Shown here in pieces: positions 8,618-17,385 of a stretch of 64,000 bases of DNA. The position numbers and the translations under genes are program-made. The stretch comes from Lonepinella sp042468235 (lineage in GTDB: Bacteria > Pseudomonadota > Gammaproteobacteria > Enterobacterales > Pasteurellaceae). The notes under the pieces are model-generated. The model had not been told where the DNA came from. It worked only from the letters and a program-made list of their open reading frames with translations, and did not search any database. The DNA is taken from assembly GCF_042468235.1 (NCBI RefSeq), contig NZ_CP170386.1:868001-932000 (forward strand). Direction: 5' to 3'. The first letter of the stretch is position 1, and each line of letters opens with the position of its first letter.

Positions 8618-8701
8618 TTGTAGGGGCGTATTGCATACGCCCAAAAATCCTACATAAATCATAAAATTGAGCGTTAGGGCGTATGCAATACGCCCCTACA
8701 A
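8618..8701. repeat. Palindromic MITE-like repeat, two 25-base inverted arms
   Basis: Two perfectly complementary 25-base arms (8618-8642 and 8677-8701) flank 34 bases. Each arm is itself partly palindromic (GGGGCGTATTGC then ATACGCCC). The outer ends read TTGTAGGGGCG inward. The same GTAGGGGCG...CGCCC core recurs at 16168-16193 and 27159-27234. It sits between trpD and trpCF and could fold into a strong hairpin in the trp mRNA. No transposase is nearby. Confidence 0.8.
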
Positions 8702-8727
8702 CTGTCAAAATAATCCAGAACAAAAAT

Positions 8728-10161
8728 ATGAACATCAACAAAAACGCCCCCACCATTCTACAAAAAATCGTACTCGATAAATTGGATTGGGTAAAACAAA
8801 AAAAAGTCGAATTTCCGCTAAGTGAATTTCAACAAAAAATCACTAATTCTGACCGCAGTTTTTATCAGGCCCTAATGTCATCAAAGACACAAGGCAATTA
8901 TCAACAACCTGCTTTTATTTTAGAATGTAAAAAAGCCTCGCCGTCTAAAGGCTTAATTCGTGCCGAATTTAATTTGGCAGAGATTGCTCATGTGTATAAA
9001 CATTATGCGACCGCTGTTTCCGTACTGACAGATGAAAAATATTTCCAAGGGGATTTTGCTTATATTCAGCAAGTGCGAAATATCGTCAGCCAGCCTGTAT
9101 TATGCAAAGATTTTATGGTCGATGAATATCAAGTTTATCTCGCCCGATTCCATCAAGCGGATGCGATTTTATTGATGCTTTCCGTGGTAGATGATGAAAC
9201 CTACCAAAAATTATCTCACCTTGCTCATCAGCTTAGCATGGGTGTATTAACCGAAACCAGTAACGAAGTGGAATTTGAACGAGCGTTGAGCTTAGGAGCA
9301 AAAATTATCGGGGTAAATAACCGTAATTTGCACGATCTCACGGTGGATTTAAATCGGGTAAAATACTTGGTGGAAAAATATCAACATCAGATTCCAGCCG
9401 ATACTCGCATTATCAGTGAATCAGGAATTTACACGCACGCTCAAGTGCAACAGCTAAAATCCGTATCTCACGGCTTTTTGATTGGCAGCAGTTTAATGGG
9501 AAGTCACGATTTAAATAACGCCGTACGTTCGGTGATTTTCGGCGAAAATAAAGTCTGTGGTTTAACTCGTCCGCAAGATGTGCAAGCCGTTTATAGCCAA
9601 GGTGCCTTATACGGCGGTTTAATCTTTGCGGAAAAATCACCACGCCAAGTCAGTCTTAGACAAGCACAAGAATTAGTCACCACTGCCCCATTGCGTTTTG
9701 TTGGTGTTTTCCAGAATCAGGAAATTGATTTTATCGTGAAAATAGCCAGCCAACTGCAACTTTTTGCGGTGCAATTACACGGTTCAGAAAATGCTGGATT
9801 TATCACCGCACTTCGTCAACAATTACCTGAAAACATTCAAATCTGGCAAGCGGTTTCGGTAGATATTGAAAACCAAACTGCGGTGCAAATTGATGAAATT
9901 TCAGAGGTCAATCGCTATGTTCTCGACAGTAAACTTGGCAATCAACAGGGCGGTACAGGCAAACCCTTTAACTGGTCAAAAATTCCTGCGGAATTGAAAA
10001 ATCGTATTATGCTGGCAGGTGGGATTAGTCCAGAAAATATCGATCTTGCCTTACAACAAGGCTGTTTAGGGCTAGACTTAAATTCAGGCGTAGAAAGTGC
10101 CAAAGGGATAAAAAGTGCGGAAAAATTGACCGCAGTTTTTGAGAAAATTCATCAATATTAA
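8728..10161 (+). CDS. trpCF: Bifunctional indole-3-glycerol-phosphate synthase / phosphoribosylanthranilate isomerase
   Basis: 477 residues. The N-terminal barrel (about 1-255) is indole-glycerol phosphate synthase, with ILECKKASPSKGLIR, KDFMVDEYQVY and ISESGI. The C-terminal barrel (about 256-477) is the isomerase, with CGLTRPQD, FVGVFQNQ, AVQLHG and LAGGISPENI. The frame stays open up to 8683, but that ATG lies inside the repeat at 8618-8701, so ATG 8728 is preferred, although its ribosome site is weak. Last trp gene here; trpBA must lie elsewhere, as in H. influenzae. Confidence 0.94.
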   Translation: MNINKNAPTILQKIVLDKLDWVKQKKVEFPLSEFQQKITNSDRSFYQALMSSKTQGNYQQPAFILECKKASPSKGLIRAEFNLAEIAHVYKHYATAVSVLTDEKYFQGDFAYIQQVRNIVSQPVLCKDFMVDEYQVYLARFHQADAILLMLSVVDDETYQKLSHLAHQLSMGVLTETSNEVEFERALSLGAKIIGVNNRNLHDLTVDLNRVKYLVEKYQHQIPADTRIISESGIYTHAQVQQLKSVSHGFLIGSSLMGSHDLNNAVRSVIFGENKVCGLTRPQDVQAVYSQGALYGGLIFAEKSPRQVSLRQAQELVTTAPLRFVGVFQNQEIDFIVKIASQLQLFAVQLHGSENAGFITALRQQLPENIQIWQAVSVDIENQTAVQIDEISEVNRYVLDSKLGNQQGGTGKPFNWSKIPAELKNRIMLAGGISPENIDLALQQGCLGLDLNSGVESAKGIKSAEKLTAVFEKIHQY

Positions 10162-10168
10162 TCACTTG

Positions 10169-10195
10169 CCCCAATCACGCAATACGTGATTGGGG
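10169..10195. terminator. Terminator after trpCF
   Basis: An 11-bp perfect stem, CCCCAATCACG (10169-10179) and CGTGATTGGGG (10185-10195), with a 5-base loop, followed on the plus strand by TTCATTTTAATT. It lies between the convergent trpCF and mscS-family genes and could serve both. Confidence 0.75.
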
Positions 10196-10212
10196 TTCAT
10201 TTTAATTAAATC

Positions 10213-11118
10213 TTATTTTTCCGTCTCGTTTGTCGCTTGACTGACAATATGCAAATCCATTTGATCATAAGGAATAGTAATACCCGCAGCATCAAAGGCT
10301 AATTTTACTTCTTCCAACAACGCCCAATATACCGACCAATAATCTGAATTTTTCACCCAAGAACGTGTGATTAACTGTACACTACTCGCTTCTAATGCAC
10401 CCACCGCAATCACCGGTTCAGGATCTTTTAGTACTAAAGTATTTTTGGCTAAAATATCAGCTAAAACATCTTTAGCTTGCTTGATGTTCGATTCGTAGGA
10501 AATATCAAAAGTTAAATCCACACGACGCAGTTCATTCAATGAATAATTAGTAATGCTATCGGCAAACACTTTACCATTCGGTACCAATACCGTTTTGTTA
10601 TCGCCTGTTCTGAGTTCCAACATTAATAAGCCCATTTGATGAACCACACCTGTTGTTCCTGAGGCTTCAATAAAGTCACCTTTATTAAAAGGTTTGAAGA
10701 TCAGCAACATCACTCCAGCCGCAAAATTTTGCAAGGAATTCTGTAATGATAAACCAATAGCTAAACCAGCTGCACCAATTAACGCCACTAATGAACTGGT
10801 GTTAATGCCTAATTGTGAAAGGGCAGCAATTACCGTGATTAACAGTAATAGAAAATAACCGATTGAACGGACAAAACTTTGTAACATTTCATCTTTGGTC
10901 GAAATCAATACCGCTCGTCCAAGCAAATTACTAATAATTTTAGAAATATATTTACCCACATAAAAAATCACGATTGCCAGTAAGATTTTGGTACCGTAAG
11001 GGATAATCCATTCATTTAACAGGGTGGCAAAATCCATATTTGATACATCATTAAGTATTTTGCTGGTTTCCCCAACCACATCTAATTGTGCTGTTTCAGT
11101 TGCATTTTCGGCAGCCAT
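10213..11118 (-). CDS. mscS: Small-conductance mechanosensitive channel, MscS family
   Basis: 301 residues. Three membrane segments lie at about 38-60, 80-105 and 108-145. The pore-lining third segment is glycine/alanine rich (LIGAAGLAIGLSLQNSLQNFAAG). A beta domain (NKGDFIEASGTTGVV, VLVPNG) and an alpha/beta C-terminal domain follow. The size and order match E. coli MscS, which releases solutes on hypo-osmotic shock. A strong AGGAG ribosome site precedes the ATG. Confidence 0.92.
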   Translation of the reverse strand: MAAENATETAQLDVVGETSKILNDVSNMDFATLLNEWIIPYGTKILLAIVIFYVGKYISKIISNLLGRAVLISTKDEMLQSFVRSIGYFLLLLITVIAALSQLGINTSSLVALIGAAGLAIGLSLQNSLQNFAAGVMLLIFKPFNKGDFIEASGTTGVVHQMGLLMLELRTGDNKTVLVPNGKVFADSITNYSLNELRRVDLTFDISYESNIKQAKDVLADILAKNTLVLKDPEPVIAVGALEASSVQLITRSWVKNSDYWSVYWALLEEVKLAFDAAGITIPYDQMDLHIVSQATNETEK

Positions 11119-11162
11119 TTTTTTCTCCTATAAGTTGTTTAAATAGTTGTTTAAGTTAATCA

Positions 11163-12260
11163 TTAAACACCAATTGCTGATTTAATCCGATCCGCAAACA
11201 TGCCGACACTTAACGCATAATAGTTGGAACGGTTCCAGTCTAAAATGGTGCGAAAATTATTTGAAACTAAGAATGCTCGTCCTACTTGTTTATCAGGTAA
11301 CACCAACCAAAGATCAGTAGAAGATAAGGCATTTAATTTTTGTGCTTCGGCACTGCTTTTTAGCATGATGCCTTGAGCTTGCCAATCTGTTAAAGAGCGG
11401 GCTTTATTTTTTTCCGTACCATATAAAGCAAGATTAGCAGGCTGAGTAAGCTGTACTTCCACGCCCCAAGGTAAACGATTATCCCAACCCACAGTATGCA
11501 AATAATTTGCAATCGAAGCAAAAACATCATATTCATTTTGCCAAATATCTTTACGACCGTCATTATCGCCGTCTGCAGCATAATTTAGATATGAGGTTGG
11601 CATAAATTGGGTTTGTCCCATTGCCCCTGCCCACGAACCTAGCATTTGAGTTCGATTTAAATAGCCTTGATCAAGCATTTTCATCGCATTAATAAATTCT
11701 TGGCTAAATAATTTTTCACGGCGACCGTCAAAAGCCAAGGTGGCTAACACAGAAAGCACATCATAGTTACCTTGATAGTAACCAAAACTGCTTTCCATGC
11801 CCCACAGTGCCAAAATAAATTCTTGTTGCACACCGTATTTTTGGCTGGCTTTTTGCAATGATGTGCGAACGTCCCAATAATTATCTTCCGCTTTATTCAC
11901 CTTGGCTTGGGTTAAGTGTTTATTAATATAATTTGTTACGCCGTTCGGATTGGGTGGTAACGGTGGTTGATTTTTAAGGCGTGCTGCATTGCCCGCTTGT
12001 TTTTGATCTAAACGTACCGCACTTTCAATATAATAAATGTTATTTTGAGCATTTAAGGTTTTCGCAGATACGCCCTGTCCCGCAGATTTTTGTTTTAAAA
12101 ACTGTACGTAATCATTAAAATTATCTAACGTACGAGCTTTGCTGTAGATTGCATTACTGTCTAACGCATTGATTGCTGAGTTTGGCGTATTATTTGATGA
12201 AGAACAGCCAGCTAAGATTAATCCCGTACAAAGTGCGGTGATTTCTAATAAAGTTTTCAT
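11163..12260 (-). CDS. mltB: Membrane-bound lytic murein transglycosylase B
   Basis: 365 residues. The lipobox LILAGC near residue 14-19 marks an outer-membrane lipoprotein. The catalytic region has WGMESSFG, with the glutamate that cleaves between MurNAc and GlcNAc, then GSWAGAMGQTQFMPTSY and the metal-binding-like DGDNDGRKDIW. These are the family-3 (MltB) lytic transglycosylase hallmarks. The AGGAAAG ribosome site fits the start. It lies downstream of the glycan cluster and on the same strand. Confidence 0.94.
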   Translation of the reverse strand: MKTLLEITALCTGLILAGCSSSNNTPNSAINALDSNAIYSKARTLDNFNDYVQFLKQKSAGQGVSAKTLNAQNNIYYIESAVRLDQKQAGNAARLKNQPPLPPNPNGVTNYINKHLTQAKVNKAEDNYWDVRTSLQKASQKYGVQQEFILALWGMESSFGYYQGNYDVLSVLATLAFDGRREKLFSQEFINAMKMLDQGYLNRTQMLGSWAGAMGQTQFMPTSYLNYAADGDNDGRKDIWQNEYDVFASIANYLHTVGWDNRLPWGVEVQLTQPANLALYGTEKNKARSLTDWQAQGIMLKSSAEAQKLNALSSTDLWLVLPDKQVGRAFLVSNNFRTILDWNRSNYYALSVGMFADRIKSAIGV

Positions 12261-12268
12261 TTACTTTC

Positions 12269-13072
12269 CTATTTCCGAATAAATTTATAGATTATTTCCA
12301 ATAATGATTTTGGTAATAAACGTGGTAGCATGCGAGATAAAAAGACCACCAAACCTGATACTGGATCTTGTAATTTCACTTGCGATTTTAACTTATAAAG
12401 TTGCCATTCAAATTTGGCTTGCTCAATGCCACGTCGGCGCCCCACCATGCCATTCCCCACCCTTGCATAAACCAATACATCAGGCAGATTGGCGACATTT
12501 GTCGGATGGTGAGCGACTAAGTTAATCCATAAATAATAATCTTCTTGCAAACCTTGATAACCGCCTGCATTCAATACCGCTTGGCGTTTATAAGCCACGG
12601 TCATGTGATTAAACGGGCAACGTTTTTGGGTGAATTTTACAATTTCATCAGCAATGGTTGGCACTTTACGGAAGCTAACAATATCCTCAATAGAGGATCC
12701 AAATTCGGCAATTTGTCCACCAAAAATCACCACATCAGGATTTTTCTCAATAAAAGCAAGCTGTTTTTCAAAACGGTCAGGATAGCAAATATCGTCAGTA
12801 TCCATGCGGAAAATCCATTCATGGCTCGCTGATTTTATCCCTTGATTTAACGCTTTACCTAAACCAACATTTTGTTCTAACGGGACTAATTTAAAAGGTA
12901 ATGTTGCTTTAAATTCATCAATCACGGCTTGCAATTCAGGCGTAATCGCACCGTCTAACACCAACACAATTTCATCGGCTGGGTGAGTTTGATCGACTAA
13001 ACTTTGTAAACATTCCCGTAAGAATGTGGGATTTTCCTTGATGTATAAGGACATTAATACTGAAAATTTCAT
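12269..13072 (-). CDS. Glycosyltransferase family 2 protein
   Basis: 267 residues from ATG 13070-13072; a start at 13084 would add four residues, but GGAA lies at the right distance for the inner ATG. The GT-A fold is visible: FSVLMSLYIKENPTFL, the nucleotide-binding VLDGAI, and the metal-binding RMDTDDICYPDRF. GT2 enzymes move a sugar from a nucleotide donor. Donor and acceptor cannot be read from sequence. Last gene of the surface-glycan cluster, separated from the next GT2 gene by the repeat at 13114-13290. Confidence 0.88.
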   Translation of the reverse strand: MKFSVLMSLYIKENPTFLRECLQSLVDQTHPADEIVLVLDGAITPELQAVIDEFKATLPFKLVPLEQNVGLGKALNQGIKSASHEWIFRMDTDDICYPDRFEKQLAFIEKNPDVVIFGGQIAEFGSSIEDIVSFRKVPTIADEIVKFTQKRCPFNHMTVAYKRQAVLNAGGYQGLQEDYYLWINLVAHHPTNVANLPDVLVYARVGNGMVGRRRGIEQAKFEWQLYKLKSQVKLQDPVSGLVVFLSRMLPRLLPKSLLEIIYKFIRK

Positions 13073-13113
13073 TGTTTGTTCCATTTAAATATAATATTTG
13101 TTATTCGGCTATT

Positions 13114-13290
13114 GCCCCCCTCAGGGCTTCGCCCAGCTCCCCCCGCAAGCAGGGGGAGCAAAATGCTCTTATTTTCTTTGATATTTATTCCTTCCCCCTG
13201 CTTACATGGGAGCAAAACGCTCTTATTTTCCTTGATATTTATTCCTTCCCCCTGCTTGCGGGGGGAAGTGCCCAAAGGGCGATGGGGGGC
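13114..13290. repeat. MITE-like element with imperfect inverted ends and a 54-base tandem duplication
   Basis: The first and last about 44 bases are imperfect inverted copies (GCCCCCCTCAGGGCTTC inward on the left; the right end reads GCGATGGGGGGC). Between them are two near-identical 54-base units (13157-13210 and 13211-13264), each containing AAAACGCTCTTATTTTC or a variant. It is the only sizeable gap inside the glycan cluster. No gene is convincing here; the frames that cross it merely follow the 54-base (18-codon) repeat. Confidence 0.75.
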
Positions 13291-13292
13291 TG

Positions 13293-14174
13293 CTAAATAT
13301 AGCGTTTTAAATTTATCGCCAACTGTGGCGAAATGCTGCTCACAATAGCAATCATCAAATGCTTAACATTGTGACTCAACATAAAAATCTTGAAATAATA
13401 ATAACCTGCTTTACGTGATAAATTCATCGCATAAGGATATGCCAGCATATACAACGAATTGATGGCAAAATTTTTCGCTTGCTGTTCAGTTTTGACATAT
13501 TGTTGACCGATCATCGCAATGGCTTTTTCGGTGTTTTCCGTATTCGTGGACACACTCGATCTTTTGGTATGAAAAGCACAGATACTCAATGGCTCATCAA
13601 TATATTTTGGGCGAAAATCAGGGCAACTTACGGCTTTTAACACAAATTCATAATCTTCTAAAGATTTTAACGCCGTGGATAATCCACCTAACTGCCAAAA
13701 GAAGTCTTTTTTAATCGCAATCATTGGCATACCACCGATTTTATTGACCAATAAAATTCTTTCTAATGAAATCTCTTGTTCGTTAATCGGCTTGGTAACA
13801 TAACTAAATTTTTCATTCACCATTTCACATTTGGCAGGATGATAGATAAAGTTCAGCGTTGGATTTTGCTCAATGGTTTCGGCAATCATTTGACATTTTC
13901 GCTCATCAAAACGATCATCATCGTCTAAAAATAATAACCACTCGCCTGTTGCCATTTTGGCACCATTATTACGACTTTGAGCGGGTCCAACATTTTGTTC
14001 ATTACGAATAAGTTTAACCTCAAAGCTAAAAGTGCGGTCAATTTTTAACGGATTTGGCGAACAATCATCAACCACAATGACCTCAAAATTCTTTGCGGTT
14101 TGTTGTTCTAAACTCACCAATAAACGATTAACTTCCAGATTACGATTATAGGAAGGTATGATAATACTAAACAT
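13293..14174 (-). CDS. Glycosyltransferase family 2 protein
   Basis: 293 residues. The N-terminal GT-A domain shows FSIIIPSYNRN, VVDDCSPNP, an NVGPAQSRNNGA loop and the metal-binding LFLDDDDRFDERK. The C-terminal third has a hydrophobic, membrane-associated character. The start overlaps the end of the upstream polymerase-like gene by eight bases, so the two are translationally coupled. The sugar added is not known. Confidence 0.88.
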   Translation of the reverse strand: MFSIIIPSYNRNLEVNRLLVSLEQQTAKNFEVIVVDDCSPNPLKIDRTFSFEVKLIRNEQNVGPAQSRNNGAKMATGEWLLFLDDDDRFDERKCQMIAETIEQNPTLNFIYHPAKCEMVNEKFSYVTKPINEQEISLERILLVNKIGGMPMIAIKKDFFWQLGGLSTALKSLEDYEFVLKAVSCPDFRPKYIDEPLSICAFHTKRSSVSTNTENTEKAIAMIGQQYVKTEQQAKNFAINSLYMLAYPYAMNLSRKAGYYYFKIFMLSHNVKHLMIAIVSSISPQLAINLKRYI

Positions 14175-15375
14175 GATTTTTTCTCACAATTTGTTTACCC
14201 TGCCCACCAAACAACGAAATAAACATTAAAAAGATAAACATAATCCCAGGGTAAGCGTAGGTATCGGCTTTGACATTTAATAAACTCAACAATAACAAGC
14301 TAGATAAAATAAATTTCCAACTGCCATTAAACCAGTTATCCGCAATCCGTTTCACAAAATAACCTGTCACCATAAAACAAACCGCAATATAACCGATACC
14401 ACCATATAATGCCTGACGAATAAAGCCAGAGTCCGATCCGCCGTAATAACCTTTGCCGTTCAGATTATAATATAAGCCGTCACCTATCATCAGTTGTTTT
14501 AAACTTGGCATAAATAAATGTTTTTGCATTAAGGTATCGGTGGAAGAAGATAACCCAGTAGAAATACCAATAAATTTAGACGCTGGACGATCTGTCCCAT
14601 AAATCAAATTAATCAAGGGTTCTAAAGCATGTTCAATATAAAGGCTTGATTGATAATTTATGGCTAAAACAAAAATTAATACACCGAACAATATTATCGG
14701 CAAAATATAATCTCGTTTAAAATAAAGGACTAAGCTGAAAACGGAGAGTAATAAAAATGTTCTGCCTGAAATCAATCCGATACATAACATTAAAAACACA
14801 TAAATCCCTTTCAATTTAGCGTGCTTCTCGGCATAAGCTAATAAAAAATGCAAAAGCATTAAGTAAAAGGCACTTAATTGGAAAAAGGCGGATGATGTTA
14901 TGTTGTATAAACGATATTCCTGCTCCGATCCTGTAAACTGCGGTAAAATGGCACTGGCATTTGTACCTAATGCAATGCTGACTAAAAACGGAATACCCGT
15001 TAGTGCTAAAACGCCCATAATGGACTGTGCCACTATTCCTATTTTAATATCTCGAATAAATAGGCTTTTTTCTTGTTGCAGATAAAATAAATTATAAATT
15101 GCAATCCCCAATATAAATATCACCAACAGTTTAATATACATACTCAGTACACCAAACTCTGCTGTACCATTAATCAAAATCGGGATCACGGAAACAAGCA
15201 CTAAAGCAGCACAAACGAATAAACTGTCTGCTGGAATAATCACTTGATTAATTTGTTTTTTATACCATTTATAACCCAACCATAATACCGCAATAACACC
15301 AGCGACTAGACTCATTCGGATAAAATGAAAAGCCCAAGGATCATAAAGATAAAATAAATTAAATAATGCTGACAT
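14167..15375 (-). CDS. Wzy-like polysaccharide polymerase / O-antigen ligase-type membrane protein
   Basis: 402 residues, almost entirely hydrophobic, with roughly ten membrane segments and one larger soluble loop (about 255-320, with SLYIEHALEPLINLIYGTD and GDGLYYNLNGKGYYGGSD). That topology and loop position fit Wzy polymerases and WaaL-type ligases, whose sequences are too variable to separate by eye. The position between a GT25 gene and a GT2 gene in a flippase-containing cluster favours Wzy. Start and previous stop overlap by one base (TAATG). Confidence 0.65.
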   Translation of the reverse strand: MSALFNLFYLYDPWAFHFIRMSLVAGVIAVLWLGYKWYKKQINQVIIPADSLFVCAALVLVSVIPILINGTAEFGVLSMYIKLLVIFILGIAIYNLFYLQQEKSLFIRDIKIGIVAQSIMGVLALTGIPFLVSIALGTNASAILPQFTGSEQEYRLYNITSSAFFQLSAFYLMLLHFLLAYAEKHAKLKGIYVFLMLCIGLISGRTFLLLSVFSLVLYFKRDYILPIILFGVLIFVLAINYQSSLYIEHALEPLINLIYGTDRPASKFIGISTGLSSSTDTLMQKHLFMPSLKQLMIGDGLYYNLNGKGYYGGSDSGFIRQALYGGIGYIAVCFMVTGYFVKRIADNWFNGSWKFILSSLLLLSLLNVKADTYAYPGIMFIFLMFISLFGGQGKQIVRKNHV

Positions 15376-16148
15376 TATAAATTTCTCTTAATCGCTAATA
15401 GCTTTTTGGCTGGAAATTTCAGCCATTTTTGCCACCAACTATGTTTTAAGGCGGCACGTAAATCGGCTAAATTACTGGCTAATTTGGGGTTTTCAATCAC
15501 CATTAACGGACGAATCACGACAATATCTAAGCCTAATTGTTTCTCAAACCAAATAAAATCATCTGCCAACCAGAAGATCTTTTGCTGTTGTTCAATGTAA
15601 TCTAAGAACTTTTGACAAGCCGATTTTTTTATTAAATAAGCCACCGTGCCTGCAAAATAATTTTTATAAGGATAAGCATAACGATAACCCGTTGTCGCTA
15701 TCTTCTTTTGCAGAAAACGCAATGTGGTTGGATAATTAATCTTCAACTCAATATCATCAAAGGTTGGGATTTTTGATTGTCCGACTAGAATAATATCGGC
15801 GGTGAAGTTTTCAGTTAAAAGTGCGGTCAAATTTTGCTGAAAATTTTCTGCCAACAACGCATCATCTTCACAGACTAAAGCATAGTCATTTGCTTGAACA
15901 GTTTCATCATCTACAATTTTTTGATAAACCGCCAAATGGCTTAAAGTACAACCGATTTCACCTTTAGTCACTGCTCGTCCGTAGGCTTGTTTAAACCCAT
16001 TAAAATCAAAACGGCTTTCTAATTCTGATGGTGATAAATTCATGGTATTAATGGCATTAAATACGTCAAAATCTGCTGTATCTGGTTGAGAGAAAAATAA
16101 TTCCCTACGCTGTATGTCTTTTTCTAAAGAAATTAAAAATTTTCGCAT
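15375..16148 (-). CDS. Glycosyltransferase family 25 (LPS-type) protein
   Basis: 257 residues from ATG 16146-16148; the frame extends to 16208, but the extra part crosses an uptake sequence and a repeat. MRKFLISLEKDIQRRELFF, GEIGCTLSHLAVYQ and CEDDALL are the marks of the GT25 LPS glycosyltransferases (the LpsA/Lex2B/LgtB group), which usually add galactose or glucose to LOS. Donor not predictable. The middle of the cluster. Confidence 0.85.
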   Translation of the reverse strand: MRKFLISLEKDIQRRELFFSQPDTADFDVFNAINTMNLSPSELESRFDFNGFKQAYGRAVTKGEIGCTLSHLAVYQKIVDDETVQANDYALVCEDDALLAENFQQNLTALLTENFTADIILVGQSKIPTFDDIELKINYPTTLRFLQKKIATTGYRYAYPYKNYFAGTVAYLIKKSACQKFLDYIEQQQKIFWLADDFIWFEKQLGLDIVVIRPLMVIENPKLASNLADLRAALKHSWWQKWLKFPAKKLLAIKRNL

Positions 16149-16167
16149 TTTACACCGCACTTTTTTC

Positions 16168-16193
16168 GGGCGAACACATTGATCCGCCCCTAC
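16168..16193. repeat. Solitary arm of the GTAGGGGCG palindromic repeat family
   Basis: Reads GGGCGAACACATTGATCC then GCCCCTAC, matching the arms at 8618-8701 and 27159-27234 in its outer ends and in the complementary GGGCG/CGCCC pairs. It lies between the flippase gene and the GT25 start, next to an uptake sequence (16153-16161). Confidence 0.6.
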
Positions 16194-16200
16194 CCTACAT

Positions 16201-17385
16201 TTAATCAACTAACTCTTTTACAGGATATTTAAAATAATAGACTAACGAAATAACCAGTCTAGTTAGACTTGCTCCAATTAAGGCATAGGCTAACCCGTAT
16301 AATTGTTGATCTTTTAACAGATAAAACAATACCACAAAAACAACAATCGCGATCAGTTGTCGTACAAATAATAAAACCTGTTTGCCTAATAACAACATAT
16401 TTTGTGACAATACCCATGATAATCCTGCAATAATGGCATTGACAATAAACCAGATTAGAACGGGAGCTACTTCTGCATATTTGCTACTAAAGAACAAAAC
16501 AATCACAGGCTTAGCTAATAATGGCACCAAAATTAAGGCACTGATACTGATTAATCCAATAACCGCTAACACCGATTTAATCCGATTGAGTTTATTTAAT
16601 AATCCTGAATAATAATAATCGGCTAACATATTGATAAATTTAGTCAGTAAACTATCAAAGGCAATACACACTGTATATAAACCCAAGGTATAATTACCTA
16701 AGAAAGAAACCACTAAAAATTTATCAAGACTGGTGGTAGTCGCACCAAAAATTTGTAATAGATTTTGTTTAAACCAAGTGGTAAAGAAAAATCTTGGATC
16801 AATTTTCTCGATCTTATTACGTTGACTAAAATCTTTATCCATTTGATATAAATAAATTAAACAGAAAATAGCCTGAATAGCACTGTATAGCGTTAATAAA
16901 TAAAGGGCAATTTTTAATGGTTGTTCTTGCCATAACGCATAAGTTACGCCATAAACCAATACTAATAAAATCGGTTGCTGTAAGGTTAAACGCCGATAAA
17001 CGATCATTTTGGGATCAATTTTACTCTTTTCTAGCGTAATGGTTAATATTGCCGTCAATAACACATTGATAATAAATAAGGCGTAATAATTTGTTACATC
17101 AAATAAAAAAACGGCAATACCAGCCACAATAATCGCAAAGGCTAAGAATAAAATAAAATAGCGTTGCCAATGTTGGTATTGTCGATGTCGCATACTCAAG
17201 GCAAAAGCGAATCCAACACCACCCGTTGCTAATGTCACCACATAGGAAACTGATGTTACAAATAACTGATGTAAACCGCGATCTTGTACCGATAATAGGC
17301 GAGCTAAGATAAAAGAGCTAACCAAGGTCAACCCCATACTGAATACCGTTACCGCAATGAGTTTAATAAAATGATTATTTTTCAT
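16201..17385 (-). CDS. Oligosaccharide flippase (Wzx-like)
   Basis: 394 residues with about twelve hydrophobic segments. The N-terminal KLIAVTVFSMGLTLVSSF and ARLLSVQDRGLHQLF patterns are typical of the MOP/polysaccharide-exporter family that flips undecaprenyl-linked repeat units across the inner membrane. Start overlaps the end of the upstream pyruvyl transferase-like gene by 11 bases. The presence of a flippase beside a polymerase-like gene argues for a lipid-carrier-linked glycan. Confidence 0.8.
   Translation of the reverse strand: MKNNHFIKLIAVTVFSMGLTLVSSFILARLLSVQDRGLHQLFVTSVSYVVTLATGGVGFAFALSMRHRQYQHWQRYFILFLAFAIIVAGIAVFLFDVTNYYALFIINVLLTAILTITLEKSKIDPKMIVYRRLTLQQPILLVLVYGVTYALWQEQPLKIALYLLTLYSAIQAIFCLIYLYQMDKDFSQRNKIEKIDPRFFFTTWFKQNLLQIFGATTTSLDKFLVVSFLGNYTLGLYTVCIAFDSLLTKFINMLADYYYSGLLNKLNRIKSVLAVIGLISISALILVPLLAKPVIVLFFSSKYAEVAPVLIWFIVNAIIAGLSWVLSQNMLLLGKQVLLFVRQLIAIVVFVVLFYLLKDQQLYGLAYALIGASLTRLVISLVYYFKYPVKELVD

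Noticed and set aside
8683..8727. Upstream ATG as start of trpCF
   Set aside because: It lies inside the palindromic repeat; TrpC homology begins only after 8728.
13069..13296. Open frames on both strands over the tandem repeat
   Set aside because: They exist only because the 54-base unit is 18 codons long; no start signals or family.
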